NCBI GenBank assembly: GCA_947095535.1
Contig: OX352772.1
Span: forward strand, 275,600,336-275,664,335
Direction: 5' to 3'
Length of the DNA: 64,000 nt
DNA from: Poecilobothrus nobilitatus
Lineage: Eukaryota > Arthropoda > Insecta > Diptera > Dolichopodidae
Shown: one piece after another, positions 45,858 through 57,680 of the stretch
How positions within the stretch are numbered: position 1 is the first letter of the stretch
Layout of the letters: every line of letters begins with the position of its first letter
Program-made: the position numbers and the translations under genes
Notes under the pieces: model-generated
Seen by the model: the letters and a program-made list of their open reading frames with translations, nothing else
Told to the model about the DNA's origin: nothing
Database searches by the model: none

Positions 45858-47622
45858 CTAGCAGAGTACCCGGCGTTGCCCGGAGTATTTTATCGGCTTT
45901 ATGAAATAAAAATTATTAACTTTTACTTTTGAGTTAATATAATTTAATTAATATAGTTCATGTATAACTATGCATTTTCAGATGCTGGTAGTTAATATTC
46001 TATTTTTTATTACATTTAGTTAAATTGAATAAACAGAGCGAAAAATTAAAGACAATTCGTCTAAAAAAAATCTTTAAAGGAATCAATAATCTATTGAGTA
46101 CAAAATTACGTCGAAGTGAGTTCTCACAATATATTCGTTAATATCGAAACATAAAATCGCATTTCAATTATAAAAGACCATAATGTAATACATTTTTTTT
46201 CGTAAGTAATGTCACTTCATGTTTTTGTGAATAATCCTTTTAAGCACATTTTGTAAAATTTGCTATTAGGTTCGCTCTGTCAACCCATCTGTTTACAAAA
46301 CTTATATACTGTTTAATAAAGAGCAATGAAATATTAACTACGCATAGATCTCTTAAAAGAGTAATGTTGTAGAACAACTTTTTATGTACCTTCACCGTTA
46401 GAGATCCTACAGCATCGACAGCGCTTCAAATTTTGAAAAAACTTCTTTTTAAATGCATAAATCTCAGGTTCTCTTTAACATATTTTTTTTAATATAAGAA
46501 CTACATGATTGTGTTTTACCTTTATAAATCAACCAGAATTTTTTACGGTTACTTTTTCTAATTATGTTTTCAAATTGATTGGTTAAAAATATGTATGTGT
46601 AAAAATTGTGTATGGATAAGAATGTAAGGTTTTCAGTTCTTTAAATATGTATGTACTCATTTTTGATTAAATACTATACAGACATGTGAATATGTTTTCT
46701 AATTTAATTGATTATGTCTACAGTATTTTTAAATATACGCAATTATACATACTATATGTACATATTTCAATGATATTTTATGGGAAATATGTTATACACA
46801 TGCATCTTATATTAATAGGTAGATCACATGTAAGTAATGCATTTCTAAATGATGGCATGATGATTGTCTAATATAGGAGATTGCTTCTGTTTTTTAACAA
46901 CGGCGGAAAATGTTATGTTGTTAAGACTGAAACACAGTATTCTTAAGATACTTAATAAGGTTAATTTAATTACTGTTCTATATTAGAAATATGCATTAAA
47001 AGGTTTTTATGGAATATTAAAAACAGTATAGATAAAAGTGTTGTGTTGGAAAGTGTTGGAAATATCTTTTTAATAATAATAACAATAGTACAAAAAATTA
47101 GGCAGAATACTTTTAATAGGTGCTAGTGCGGAAATGGGTTAACAAATGTTAACAAACATTTTGTCATAGGCTTTATTTAGAACCATAAATTCATCCTGCC
47201 AAATTAGACACAAATTAGAATTAAATTTTTTTTGACGGTCTATCGTGCCGAATTGTGTTAACGTATCACGACAAAATTTATTGAATGAGTTGGTGTACCA
47301 AAGTGCAATACTTGTGGAAATTTTCAATTGGTCAAATCGTTTAAGCACAACAACAAAAAATGAGACACTTTTTGGCCTGAAGCCTGATGGCTTAATGTAT
47401 CGTAACCAAATCAACTCAGAAAGCTTCTGTTATAAAGACCTACACTTTTGTAAATTTTCAACTCAATTGGTAAAACCGTTTAAGTGAGACAACAAAGAAA
47501 TTAAAAAATTTCATTGAGCTCTGGTTCCTGCAAAATTTGGTTGCAATCGGACTGGTGGTTTTTACGTGAATCCGTACCAAACAAACAAACAAACATACAG
47601 AATTTCTTCCTTATATATTAGA
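45858..47622 (-). mobile_element. Non-autonomous Helitron (1.77 kb) in LINE C
   Basis: On the minus strand it starts TCTAATATATAAGGAAG and ends with a short GC hairpin (CCGGGCAACGCCGGG), seven bases, then CTAG. It is flanked by A on the 5' side and T on the 3' side, as Helitrons insert between A and T without duplication. The LINE frame joins across it. No Rep/helicase gene. It carries about two copies of the 145-bp unit that is repeated six times at 55.7-56.5 kb. Confidence 0.85.
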
Positions 47623-47723
47623 TTATATATTTATATACCATTAATAATCATACATTTTGTTTTATTTGGATTCAATTTCAATTTATTCATTTTACACCAT
47701 TTTTATATTCTCCAAATCTTTAT

Positions 47724-47914
47724 TTTTTTTTTTTAATTCATTTCTGTGTCACATAAATGTGGACAGGAAATAACACAGTCTTTCCTGTTCAGGCGTGGCT
47801 GTAAATGTCGAAAGGGGAAATAACTTTTACGACGTGTGTGGGATTCGAACCCACACTCCCTCGGTGTCTATAGTGTATTTTATAAGCTTTTACCCACTAG
47901 GCCACCGAGGCCCC
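47724..47914 (-). mobile_element. tRNA-derived SINE
   Basis: The minus strand starts GGGGCCTCGGTGGCCTAGTGG at 47914 and contains box A-like GGCCTAGTGGGTAA (47890-47905) and box B GGGTTCGAATCCC (47840-47852), the internal RNA polymerase III promoter. About 80 bases of unrelated body follow, ending in a 12-base A run (T at 47723-47734). AAATCTTTAT flanks both sides (47714-47723, 47917-47926) as target duplication. The head has tRNA-like spacing, but no functional tRNA is claimed. Confidence 0.85.
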
Positions 47915-47926
47915 AAAAATCTTTAT

Positions 47927-49156
47927 ATTCATTTTTATATTATCCAAATCTTTATTTATAAAATTAATGCCCTGATTAACATTATCACAAGATATATACT
48001 CCAGGGTATCATCTGCAAATAGAACTAGTTTGCAAAGTTGAACCAGCTTTTCCATTTCATTGAAACATAATAAAAATAAAAGCACTCCCAAAAACTACCT
48101 TGTGGTACTTCAAAAGAGACTTTTAAGCCCGTCGAGACAGTTTCATTTGTTTTAACTTTTTGTACTCTGTTTTATGATTCAAACCATTTAAAAGTTGTAC
48201 CAGAAATACCATAACATGCAAGCTTTAACAACAAAAAGTTTCTGTTAACCGTTTCAAACATCCTTTGTAGATAAAATACCCTAACAATACCTTTTCAAAC
48301 ACCCTAAATAAACTGCTATAGTCTTTTTGTCGTGCATTGCCATTTTCCAATTGGAAACTACTAAGTAGAGATTCACAATTGTGATTGCTTCTAAATTCAG
48401 ATTGGTTTTCTAAAATTATATTATATTTAAATAAGTATTCTTCCAATTGATTACTCACTATTTTCTCAATAATTTTTGATTATGTCATTAATGTGTTAAT
48501 AGGACGAAAATCTTCACATTGAATTTTTTATTTTCTATACAGGAATCACAACTGTTTCTTTGCAGACCTCTGGAAGACATCCATTTTGAAATGAACTGTT
48601 AATTATTGATACTAAATTTAGACCTATAAGATCTATTAAATCTTCTATAATTCTAGCATTTAGAAAGTTGTTATTGGTTCTTCATATTTATCAATATTTT
48701 CTATTGAATATATTGAAATGTATATATATATTTTTTAGTAATCACTTTAAGTTTAAAATGTTGGTGACATTGACCTACAACACTAATATATTGCATATAT
48801 GGGATATTTTCATGAATTTGATTTATGCTATCAATAAAATATTTATTAAACTTTTCCACTAATATTTTTTTATTATTTAACGTTTCATCACTAAAGCTTA
48901 TTTCATTAACATCGTTGTACTTGTTGTTCAATACATATGATTTAATATTACGTCACATTACCTTTTGATCTTGCGAACTTTCAATTTTATTTTTTATTTT
49001 ATTTTTTCCTCTATTTAATTCACTTTTATAAGAACTTCTTAATATCCTGTATTTATCCCATTCGTTATAACTATAGAGCATACTGCAATTTTATATTGCC
49101 CATTTTTTTGATATTTCAAAATTCTCAGCTCATTTGAAAACCACCCGTAATCCAAC
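47927..49156 (-). pseudogene. LINE C reverse transcriptase, central part
   Basis: Minus-strand frames in order: KYNDVNEISFSDETLNNKK and KFNKYFIDSINQIHENIPY (before the RT), NIILENQSEFRSNHNCESLLSSFQ (motif 2A region, usually QFGFR), LENGNARQKDYSSLFRVFEK, then LVLFADDTLEYISC (catalytic FADD box) and KDLDNIKMN up to the SINE. Frameshifts separate these blocks. PQGS is degraded near 48090. Confidence 0.8.
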
Positions 49157-51309
49157 ACTTTTATTTTGGTTTTTAACTTTTTACCTTTTGCGTTTAAGTG
49201 TATATTACATGTTCATATATTTGAAATAGGTATAGGATATTGGAAAGAAGTAAAACGGAATTTTAAAGTAGTAAAATTTTTATTGAAAATTATCTTGATT
49301 TATTAGTTTGTTTACAAACACTTTACATAAACTTGCGCATTTGATTGAAAAGAATATTAAAAGTTATTGCAAAAAAATAAAAAAGAATAACAAAATAACA
49401 ATAACAGAATAACTTTTATTGTTATATGGTTCAGTTTATTATTATGTTCAAGGTATTAAAATTAATGAAAACTAAATTAATATTTCTAACATTTTTATTA
49501 ATTGAAATTAATACGCATATGCATGTAGTATGTATACAATAAATAATTTTTAAATAATTGTTAATATTAGAGGTAAAGACCGAATGTCAGGGATTTTCTT
49601 GCATTGGGGTCACAAATGTTGGTACCTTTTTGAAATAAACTGATATAAAAAATATTTTATTTATTCATTTATTTAGTAAAACATTACTATTTTACAATCA
49701 TTATACCAGATTATACTATTACTTCATTTTCTTTAAAAATTAATTTTAATATAATTTAACTTAAAGTAAAATTATTTACTTTAAGGATTATCCTCATCGC
49801 CATGTTTTGTAGTTTTTGAAGTATGTCAATAACTTCTTTTGGACACATGAACAAGATTGTGGAGCAGTACTCAAAATGTGGTTTCACTAACACATTGTAA
49901 ATTCTAATTCCTGTAGCTAATGTTATTCGTTGTCTTATTTTTGAAAAACAATAAATCTTTTTGGAAATTTTTGAACATATATAAACTCCATGGCTTTGAA
50001 AACTAAGTCTATAATCTATCATTACTCCTAAATATTTGATTTCTCTAACTATATCATCAAATTTTTCATCAATTTTTATATTATTACTAGCAGAGTACCC
50101 GGCGTTGCCCGGAGTATTTTATCGGCTTTATGAAATAAAAATTATTAACTTTTACTTTTGAGTTAATATAATTTAATTAATATAGTTCATGTATAACTAT
50201 GCATTTTCAGATGCTGGTAGTTAATATTCTATTTTTTATTACATTTAGTTAAATTGAATAAACAGAGCGAAAAATTAAAGACAATTCGTCTAAAAAAAAT
50301 CTTTAAAGGAATCAATAATCTATTGAGTACAAAATTACGTCGAAGTGAGTTCTCACAATATATTCGTTAATATCGAAACATAAAATCGCATTTCAATTAT
50401 AAAAGACCATAATGTAATACATTTTTTTTCGTAAGTAATGTCACTTCATCTTTTTGTGAATAATCCTTTTAAGCACATTTTGTAAAATTTGCTATTAGGT
50501 TCGCTCTGTCAACCCGTCTGTTTACAAAACTTATATACTGTTTAATAAAGAGCAATGAAATATTAACTACGCATAGATCTCTTAAAAGAGTAATGTTGTA
50601 GAACAACTTTTTATGTACCCTCACCGTTAGAGATCCTACAGCATCGACAGCACTTCAAATTTTGAAAAAACTTCTTTTTAAATGCATAAATCTCAGGTTC
50701 TCTTTAACATATTTTTTTTAATATAAGAACTACATGATTGTGTTTTACCTTTATAAATCAACCAGAATTTTTTACGGTTACTTTTTCTAATTATGTTTTC
50801 AAATTGATTGGTTAAAAATATGTATGTGTAAAAATTGTGTATGGATAAGAATGTAAGGTTTTCAGTTCTTTAAATATGTATGTACTCATTTTTGATTAAA
50901 TACTATACAGACATGTGAATATGTTTTCTAATTTAATTGATTATGTCTACAGTATTTTTAAATATACGCAATTATACATACTATATGTACATATTTCAAT
51001 GATATTTTATGGGAAATATGTTATACACATGCATCTTATATTAATAGGTAGATCACATGTAAGTAATGCATTTCTAAATGATGGCATGATGATTGTCTAA
51101 TATAGGAGATTGCTTCTGTTTTTTAACAACGGAAAATGTTATGTTGTTAAGACTGAAACACAGTATTCTTAAGATACTTAATAAGGTTAATTTAATTACT
51201 GTTCTATATTAGAAATATGCATTAAAAGGTTTTTATGGAATATTAAAAACAGTATAGATAAAAGTGTTGTGTTGGAAAGTGTTGGAAATATCTTTTTAAT
51301 AATAATAAT
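49157..51309 (-). mobile_element. 2.15-kb second copy of LINE C 3' end plus Helitron part
   Basis: Nearly identical to 44930-47080, with about seven single-base changes and one 3-bp gap seen by eye. It includes the RT C-terminal ORF (50022-49756), the LINE/Helitron junction (50087) and 1.2 kb of Helitron, then stops within the Helitron. TCCAACACTTTTAT lies at both edges (49151 and 51308). It looks like a 5'-truncated retrotransposed copy. Confidence 0.85.
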
Positions 51310-51345
51310 CCAACACTTTTATAGGTTTCATAACTACAATATTCA

Positions 51346-51771
51346 TAAATAATTTAAGAATTATATAATATTAATTGAAAAGAAATATACATTAAAAAAT
51401 AAAAATAACCTAAAATTTAATAGAATACCAATGGAATTCCTAGAAAAGAAGTTAATACTACAAAAATGTTAGTTTTATTTTAGTTTATAGAATAGTTTTA
51501 TTTTCATTTTATTTACCCTTAATATATTTTTATTGCCATGAACTAAGATTGAGGTTTACTACAAATCATAATTTAATGAAAAAAATAAAGGGCTTAGATG
51601 GCAACTTTGTGGTAGTGCCGAATGACAACTTCAATTTTGTTTTAGCTGTTTAACGCAGTTATATTAATAAACATTGATGGTTTTGAAATTCTATTTTGAA
51701 CTTGGTTTCTGTTATAAAAGAACAAATTTTACCGAAAATTTGAAAACACTACTAAATTTTATCATTTTATA
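51346..51771. other. Non-coding stretch before the mariner element
   Basis: AT-rich, no gene recognised. TA at 51770-51771 is the mariner target duplication. Confidence 0.4.
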
Positions 51772-53075
51772 AAGGGTGTTCAAAATTGAGGTATCATTTT
51801 GATTTTGCCGCCATTTTTTTTCTACCTGGTATTTTTATACGAGGTTTCTTTAGGTATATTCTAAATACATTCCGGTTAGTTAATGTGGAACGTTACACGA
51901 AGGAACAACGTGTTTTTGTTATTACAACATTTTTTGAAAATGGTAAAAGTTTTCAAGATGTAATTAGGAAATTTCGAACAAAATTTGGTAGAGAAAATGC
52001 TCCAACAAATCGTGCCAGCAAGCTGATGGTTGATAAATTTCTAGAAACTGGATCTGTTCTTGAGAACAGAGGCAACATTTATCAACGTAGTGGCCGTTCA
52101 ACCGAGAATGTAGCAGCTGTGAGCAGAAGTGTTGAAGAAGATCCAAAAACTTACATTCGTCATCGTTCGCAGCAATTAAACATCAAACCATCCACATTAT
52201 TCAACATTTTGCATTGTGATCTCCATTTAAAGGCTTATAAGATCCAGCTGACGCAAGAATTAAAACCAACTGACCATGCATTACGTCGGCAATTCGTTTC
52301 TTGGGCAATCGAAAAACAAGAAGAAAATGAGAATTTTTTTAACAAAATAATCTTCACCGACGAAGCTCATTTCCAGCTCAATGGCTACGTCAATAAACAG
52401 AATTGCCGCATTTGGGGTGAAGAGAATCCCAGGGTTATCTTAGAGCAACCAGTACATCCACAAAAAGTTACGGTTTGGTGTGGTTTGTGGTCAGGAGGAA
52501 TCATCGGACCATATTTTTTTAAAAACGCAAATGGAAATGCGATTACGGTCAATGGAAATCGCTACAGGGAGATGATCGGAAGCTTTTTGTGGCGGGAAAT
52601 TGATGATTTGGACGTAGAGAATATGTGGTTTCAACAGGACGGTGCCACTTGCCACACAGCAAGAGAAACAATGGATCTTTTGAAGGAAAAGTTCGAAGAT
52701 CGCATTATTTCTCGTAGAGGAGGAGTGATGTGGCCACCAAGATCGTGCGATTTGACACCGTTGGATTTTTTTTTGTGGGGTTTTGTGAAATCGAAAGTGT
52801 ACGGCAATAATCCCACAACAATTCAAGAGCTTAAAAACAATATTATCGAGCAGATTTCAACCATTGAGAACAGTTTATTGAACAACGTGATTCGGAATTT
52901 TGGTAAAAGATTGGAAGCCTGCCGAAGTAGTAGAAGGGACCACTTGGCCGACATAATTTTTCATTATTAACCGGAACCTATTTGTAATAAATTAAAATAA
53001 AAATATATTTAATATTTCAAAAAAAAAGTCTTTTTTTATTAAAATTAAAATGATACCTGAATTTTGAACACTCTA
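51772..53075 (+). mobile_element. Tc1/mariner DD41D element, near full length
   Basis: 1304 bp. Ends AAGGGTGTTCAAAATTGAGG (51772) and TAGAGTGTTCAAAATTCAGG (inverse, to 53075) differ at few places and continue into GTATCATTTT. TA on both sides (51770-51771, 53076-53077). One long transposase ORF fills the interior. Confidence 0.92.
51786..52970 (+). CDS. Mariner transposase, DD41D (rosa-like), start codon altered
   Basis: The transposase excises and reinserts the element at TA sites. The open frame runs 394 codons from an ATG inside the left terminal repeat. The family start is probably the codon before ERYTKEQRVF, which is GTG here (51885-51887), while the 36-kb relative has ATG. So the first 33 residues are likely not native. 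Helix-turn-helix half: VFVITTFFENGKSFQDVIRKFRTKF and KPSTLFNILHCDLHLKAYK. Catalytic Asp residues are in IFTDEAHF, QQDGATCHTA and PPRSCDLTPLDFFLW, the last two separated by 41 residues. There is no internal stop. Activity cannot be judged, but this is the best preserved transposase in the window. Confidence 0.9.
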   Translation: MRYHFDFAAIFFLPGIFIRGFFRYILNTFRLVNVERYTKEQRVFVITTFFENGKSFQDVIRKFRTKFGRENAPTNRASKLMVDKFLETGSVLENRGNIYQRSGRSTENVAAVSRSVEEDPKTYIRHRSQQLNIKPSTLFNILHCDLHLKAYKIQLTQELKPTDHALRRQFVSWAIEKQEENENFFNKIIFTDEAHFQLNGYVNKQNCRIWGEENPRVILEQPVHPQKVTVWCGLWSGGIIGPYFFKNANGNAITVNGNRYREMIGSFLWREIDDLDVENMWFQQDGATCHTARETMDLLKEKFEDRIISRRGGVMWPPRSCDLTPLDFFLWGFVKSKVYGNNPTTIQELKNNIIEQISTIENSLLNNVIRNFGKRLEACRSSRRDHLADIIFHY

Positions 53076-53077
53076 TA

Positions 53078-53589
53078 CAATTAAAGATTGCTATTTGCTA
53101 AGTAAAATTTTTTTTTTACAGAGATTATAAATTTTGGAAATTTAGGCAAATAATTTGATTAGGAATGCAATGAACTTTTAACTGATTTAAAAATTTTAAT
53201 AGTTTTAAAATAAAAATGTATTTACAAGGTAGATATATTTACAAGTCTTTTAAAGGTAAATATTAGCCAGAATATTTAATATTATTCAACATAATATTAT
53301 TATAGCTATCATATAATATCATATTCATATCATATCTTAGCCTTTTAAATATGCTTTAAATTTTTTTTGTTGCATAAATTATAATTTGTATGAAATCTTT
53401 TAGTTCGAATATTTTTAAAAAATTTTTAAATAAAGACTATACTTCTTACAAAATTTTTTTCTTGTTTTTACCTATAATATTTTGAATTGCATCATTTATA
53501 ATCAATTCTGACACACTCTGTTTTTTTACGTAGAACTCTGTTTTTTTAGGTATAAACTATAAAGTTATGAAGGCTTTAAAGTAATTTGA
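53078..53589. other. AT-rich stretch
   Basis: Contains repeated ATATCATAT motifs near 53300-53340. No gene. Confidence 0.45.
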
Positions 53590-54480
53590 ATTTATATTTA
53601 TACCCGTACGATAAGTATCACGTATAATAAAATTACTCCTCCGTTAACACCTCGAAATAAGCGAGCTACATATACCTTCAAAGGTATGGATCGGATCTGA
53701 ATCAAATTCTGAATCGATTAAGCCATGTCCGTCCGTTCGTCCGTCAGCACGCTAACTCAAAAACTAAGAAAGCAAAAATATTCTGGGAGCAATTTGCAGG
53801 TTTCCTATTTTTTTTGATTGAGTTCCGACCAAAACTTCAGGTAGCTCCCGAACAACTAACTTTTAGATCTCCACAATTTTTTTCAAATAGAGCCATGAAA
53901 TTTTAACTGCTGATAGATATCATAAAAATATTAATTTTATGAATATATTAATTTTTCTGTAGCCCCACCCGTTAAGGAGGTACAGCCCCCCAAAGTTCGA
54001 AAAATCTCTATATTTAAATTGTTATAACAAAAGCTCTATAAGGTATATCTTCAATCTGAATTCCAAACGATAGGTGCTATTATGAGCTTTACAAACATAT
54101 ATATAATAAATTATGCTTGTGCTATACGGTGTCTTAATTTACCGTTATGCGAAACTGAATTATTGCAAAATCCTTTAACCCTTCTATCTTCTAAACGGTT
54201 TAAGTTGGAAACTTGAAATTTTGACAGAAGTTATATCTTTGAACATAAGTATGAGTCATTTCAGAATTTTTTTTTGTATCACCCCCAGTTTGGGAGCTGT
54301 AAAGCATTAAAAACTGAAAATTTCCTATTTTTAAACATCTGTAACTTGAACACCTGTTAAAATTTTTTTGAAGTAATACATAAAAATTAAAGCTTCAACA
54401 TTATACTCTTATTTATGTTAACAACTTTTTTTAATAATATAGTAATTTTCTAACAAATTTCTTTAACGAATTTTTTGCAT
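53590..54480. repeat. Probable dispersed non-coding repeat with CCGTCCGT core
   Basis: GC-richer than its surroundings. AAGCCATGTCCGTCCGTTCG (53721) and the following CCGTCAGCACGCTAACTC, with CCACCCGTTAAGGAGG and CACCCCCAGTTTGGGAGC later, are like blocks found in many dipteran repeat families. No second copy lies in this window and no ends were found. Confidence 0.45.
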
Positions 54481-55284
54481 TTTGTTTTACTCGATAATTT
54501 GAAATTGTTGAGGATATAATGCGTAGTACAAAAAAATGTAAATAAATAAACAACATAACGGTTGCTTGAAGAATTATTTATATGATATTGATATACATAC
54601 ATACTTATATAATATCATGTTTATTTACATATCGTATATTGTCACTGATGAATGAATGATAAAGAGTGTAGATAAAGCATGTATTTTATTGTACAAGAAA
54701 TATTGCAGTGTATGGCGATATACTTATAACAATATAAATATAGTATGTGCGCATTAATATAATATAATATTTAAAATTAGATTTACTATTTTGTAATTTA
54801 ATATACATTACCGCTTAGAATTAAATTGTACTATAGAATATTTGAAAAAGTTTTGGATTGATAATCGTTATGCGGAAGATTAGAATCTGCTTTTGAAGAA
54901 TGTATAAACATGTAGTTTGAATATATGTACAACCCATACCTCTAGAAATTATAAAATTTACCCAAATTATTTTAAAATACTAAAATATTAAAAAAATTGG
55001 CTGTGAACAATATTAATGTGAAAAATAATATTGGCAGTTGACAAAGGCAACTGTATTCTTTCTGGTTTTTAATTCGACTTAACGGACTCCCATAGATGAA
55101 ACCTGAACTATCTTTTAGATGAAAAAATTAAATGCAAAAAATTTACTTTGTTAAATAGAAAAAAAATGGTAAGATATAAAAACGAAATTTGAAAAATATT
55201 CAAAGTTTACTGTGAAAACTTATATATTCAATTTTGGTTGGGAATAAGATGTGTTGGAACTGTTAGAGAAAGAAAAAAACTAAA
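54481..55284. other. AT-rich stretch before the Helitrons
   Basis: No gene or repeat recognised. The A at 55284 is the Helitron insertion base. Confidence 0.45.
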
Positions 55285-57680
55285 TCTAATATATAAGGAA
55301 GAAATTCTGTTTGTTTGTTTGTTTGGTACGGATTCACGTAAAAACCACCAGTCCGATTGCAACCAAATTTAGCAGGAACCTTTCTACGACTCCGGAAGGA
55401 GTTATAGACTATATTGCGTTTCGGTTCATTAACCCATTGCGGCTCGAGAGCGTTTTGGTTTTTTCGTTGTTCTGCCTAAACGGTTTTACCGATTGATGTG
55501 AGTATTTGCACAAATATTCTTCTTACCTTTAGGGGTGTACTCAAGAAATTGGGTTGCAATAGGTTACCCGGGTTCGGCCCGGCGAGCTTCCAAAAAATTT
55601 TCGTTTCCGATTTATGTCCAATTTTGTATGGTGTTTTTATAATCTGAAAAAAAACGCTGAGACAAATTTTTGTAAAGTTCCAGTAACCCGTTTGGGCACG
55701 AGAGCAGAAAGAAGTTCATTAAATTTTTCTGTTGTTCTGCTTAAACGGTTCAATCAATTGATTTGAAAATTGGCAAAATTCTTGCTCTTTAGTGGAAAAG
55801 CTCACTGGATTAATTTGGTTACGATCCATTAACCCCTTTCGGCACCAGGGTTCAGTGAATTTTTTTATTTACTTCGTTGTCGTGCTTAAACGGTTTGACC
55901 ATTTGAGTTGCAAATTTATCAAAGTGTAGCTCTTCACCCCAGAAGATCCCTTAGATGATTTGGTTACTATCCATTAACCCATTTCGGCTCCAGGGCCCAA
56001 TGAAATTTTTCAATTTCTTTGTTGTCGCGCTTAAACAGTTTGACTAATTGAGTTGAAAATTTATAAAAGTGTAGCTCTTCACCACAGAAACTCACTGAGT
56101 TGATTTGGTTACCATCAATTAACCCGTTTCGGCACCAGGGCTCAGTGAAGTTTTTTAATTTACTTTGTTGTCGCGCTTAAACGGTTTGACCAATTTAGTT
56201 CCACATTGATCAAAGTGTAGCTCTTCACTCCAGAAGCTCACTCAGATGATTTGGTTATGATCCATTAACCCGTTTCGGCACCAGAGCTCAATGAAATTTT
56301 TTAATTTCTTTGTTGTCGCACTTAAACGGTTTTACCAATTGAGTTGAAAATCTACAAAAGTGTAGGTCTTTATAACAAAAGCTTTCTGAGTTGATTTGGT
56401 TACGATACATTAACCCATCAGGCTTCAGGCCAAGAAGTGTCGCTTTTTTTGTTGTTGTGCTTAAACGATATGACCAATTGAAAATTTTCACAAGTATTGC
56501 ACTTTGGCACACCAACTCATTCAATAAATTTTGTCGTGATACGTTAACACAATTCGGCACGATAGACCGTCAAAAGTTCTAATTTGTGTCTAATTTGGCA
56601 GGATGAATTTATAGTTCTAAATAAAGCCTATGACAAAATGTTTGTTAACATTTGTTAACCCATTTCCGCAGTAGGACCTATTAAAAGTATTCTGCCTAAT
56701 TTTTTGTACTATTGTTATTATTATTATTAAAAAGATATTTCCAACACTTTCCAACACAACACTTTTATCTATACTATTTTTAATATTCCATAAAAACCTT
56801 TTAATGCATATTTCTAATATAGAACAGTAATTAAAGTAACCTTATTAAGTATCTTAAGAATACTGTGTTTCAGTCTTAACAACATAACATTTTCCGCCGT
56901 TGTTAAAAAACAGAAACAATCTCCTATATTATAGACAATCATCATGTCATCATTCAGAAATGCATTACTTACATGTGGTCTACCTATATAAGATGCATGT
57001 GTATAACATATTTCCCATAAAATATCATTGAAATATGTACATATAGTATGTATAATTGCGTATATTTAAAAATACTGTATACATAATCAATTAAATAGAA
57101 AACATATTCACATTTGTGTATAGTATTTAATCAAAAATGAGTACATACATATTTAAAGAACTGAAAACCTTACATTCTTATCCATACACAATTTTTACAC
57201 ATATTTTTAACCAATCAATTTGAAAACATAATTAGAAAAAGTAACCGTAAAAAAATTCTGGTTGATTTATAAAGGTAAAACACAATCATGTGGTTTTTAT
57301 ATTAAAAAAACTATGTTAAAGAGAACCTGAGATTTATGCATTTAAAAAGAAGTTTTTTCAAAATTTGAAGTGCTGTCGATGCTGTAGGATCTCTAACGGT
57401 GAGGGTACATAAAAAGTTGTTCTACAACATTACTCTTTTAAGAGATCTATGCGTAGTTAATATTTCATTGCTCTTTATTAAACAGTATATAATTTTTCGC
57501 TCTGTTTATTCAATTTAACTAAATGTAATAAAAAATAGAATATTAACTACCAGCATCTGAAAATGCATAGTAATACATGAACTTTATTAATTAAATTATA
57601 TTAACTCAAAAGTAAAAGTTAATAATTTTTATTTCATAAAGCCGATAAAATACTCCGGGCAAAGCCGGGTACTCTGCTAG
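55285..57680 (+). mobile_element. Non-autonomous Helitron, copy A (2.4 kb)
   Basis: Starts TCTAATATATAAGGAAG after A. It ends with hairpin CCGGGCAAAGCCGGG (57655-57669), TACTCTG and CTAG (57677-57680). The last about 1.1 kb matches the minus Helitron at 45.86-47.08 kb in inverse orientation. No Rep/helicase coding. The next Helitron begins at the very next base. Confidence 0.87.
55746..56480 (+). repeat. 145-bp minisatellite inside Helitron A
   Basis: The motif TTAAACGGTTTGACCAATTG starts units at about 55741, 55886, 56031, 56177, 56323 and 56461, five intervals of 138-146 bp. Units also share GTTGATTTGGTTACGATCC and CATTAACCCGTTTCGGCACC. The repeats are non-coding. Confidence 0.88.

Larger units (their letters stand above)
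44930..51345 (-). mobile_element. LINE C with nested Helitron, SINE and a copy of itself
   Basis: Non-LTR element on the minus strand, read from 51345 down to 44930. Coding segments: LDYGWFSNELRILK (about 51320 and 49156-49090), KFNKYFIDSINQIHENIPYMQ (48900-48780), SEFRSNHNCESLL (48400), LFADDT (48020), MNKLKLNPNKTKCMIING (47700) and VREIKYLGVMIDYRLSFQ (45800). Three insertions interrupt it: SINE 47724-47914, Helitron 45858-47622 and copy 49157-51309. Its 5' end is unclear. Confidence 0.8.

Noticed and set aside
46686..46871. 61-codon ORF (also at 50915-51100)
   Set aside because: Both copies are in Helitron non-coding DNA and look alike only because the DNA is duplicated.
47835..47914. tRNA gene on the minus strand
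   Set aside because: Boxes A and B are present, but there is an A-tail and target duplication and the acceptor and anticodon stems do not pair well. It is a SINE head.
56288..56582. ORFs on both strands in Helitron A, also 47139-47487
   Set aside because: They arise from the 145-bp repeat units; no protein features and both strands are open.
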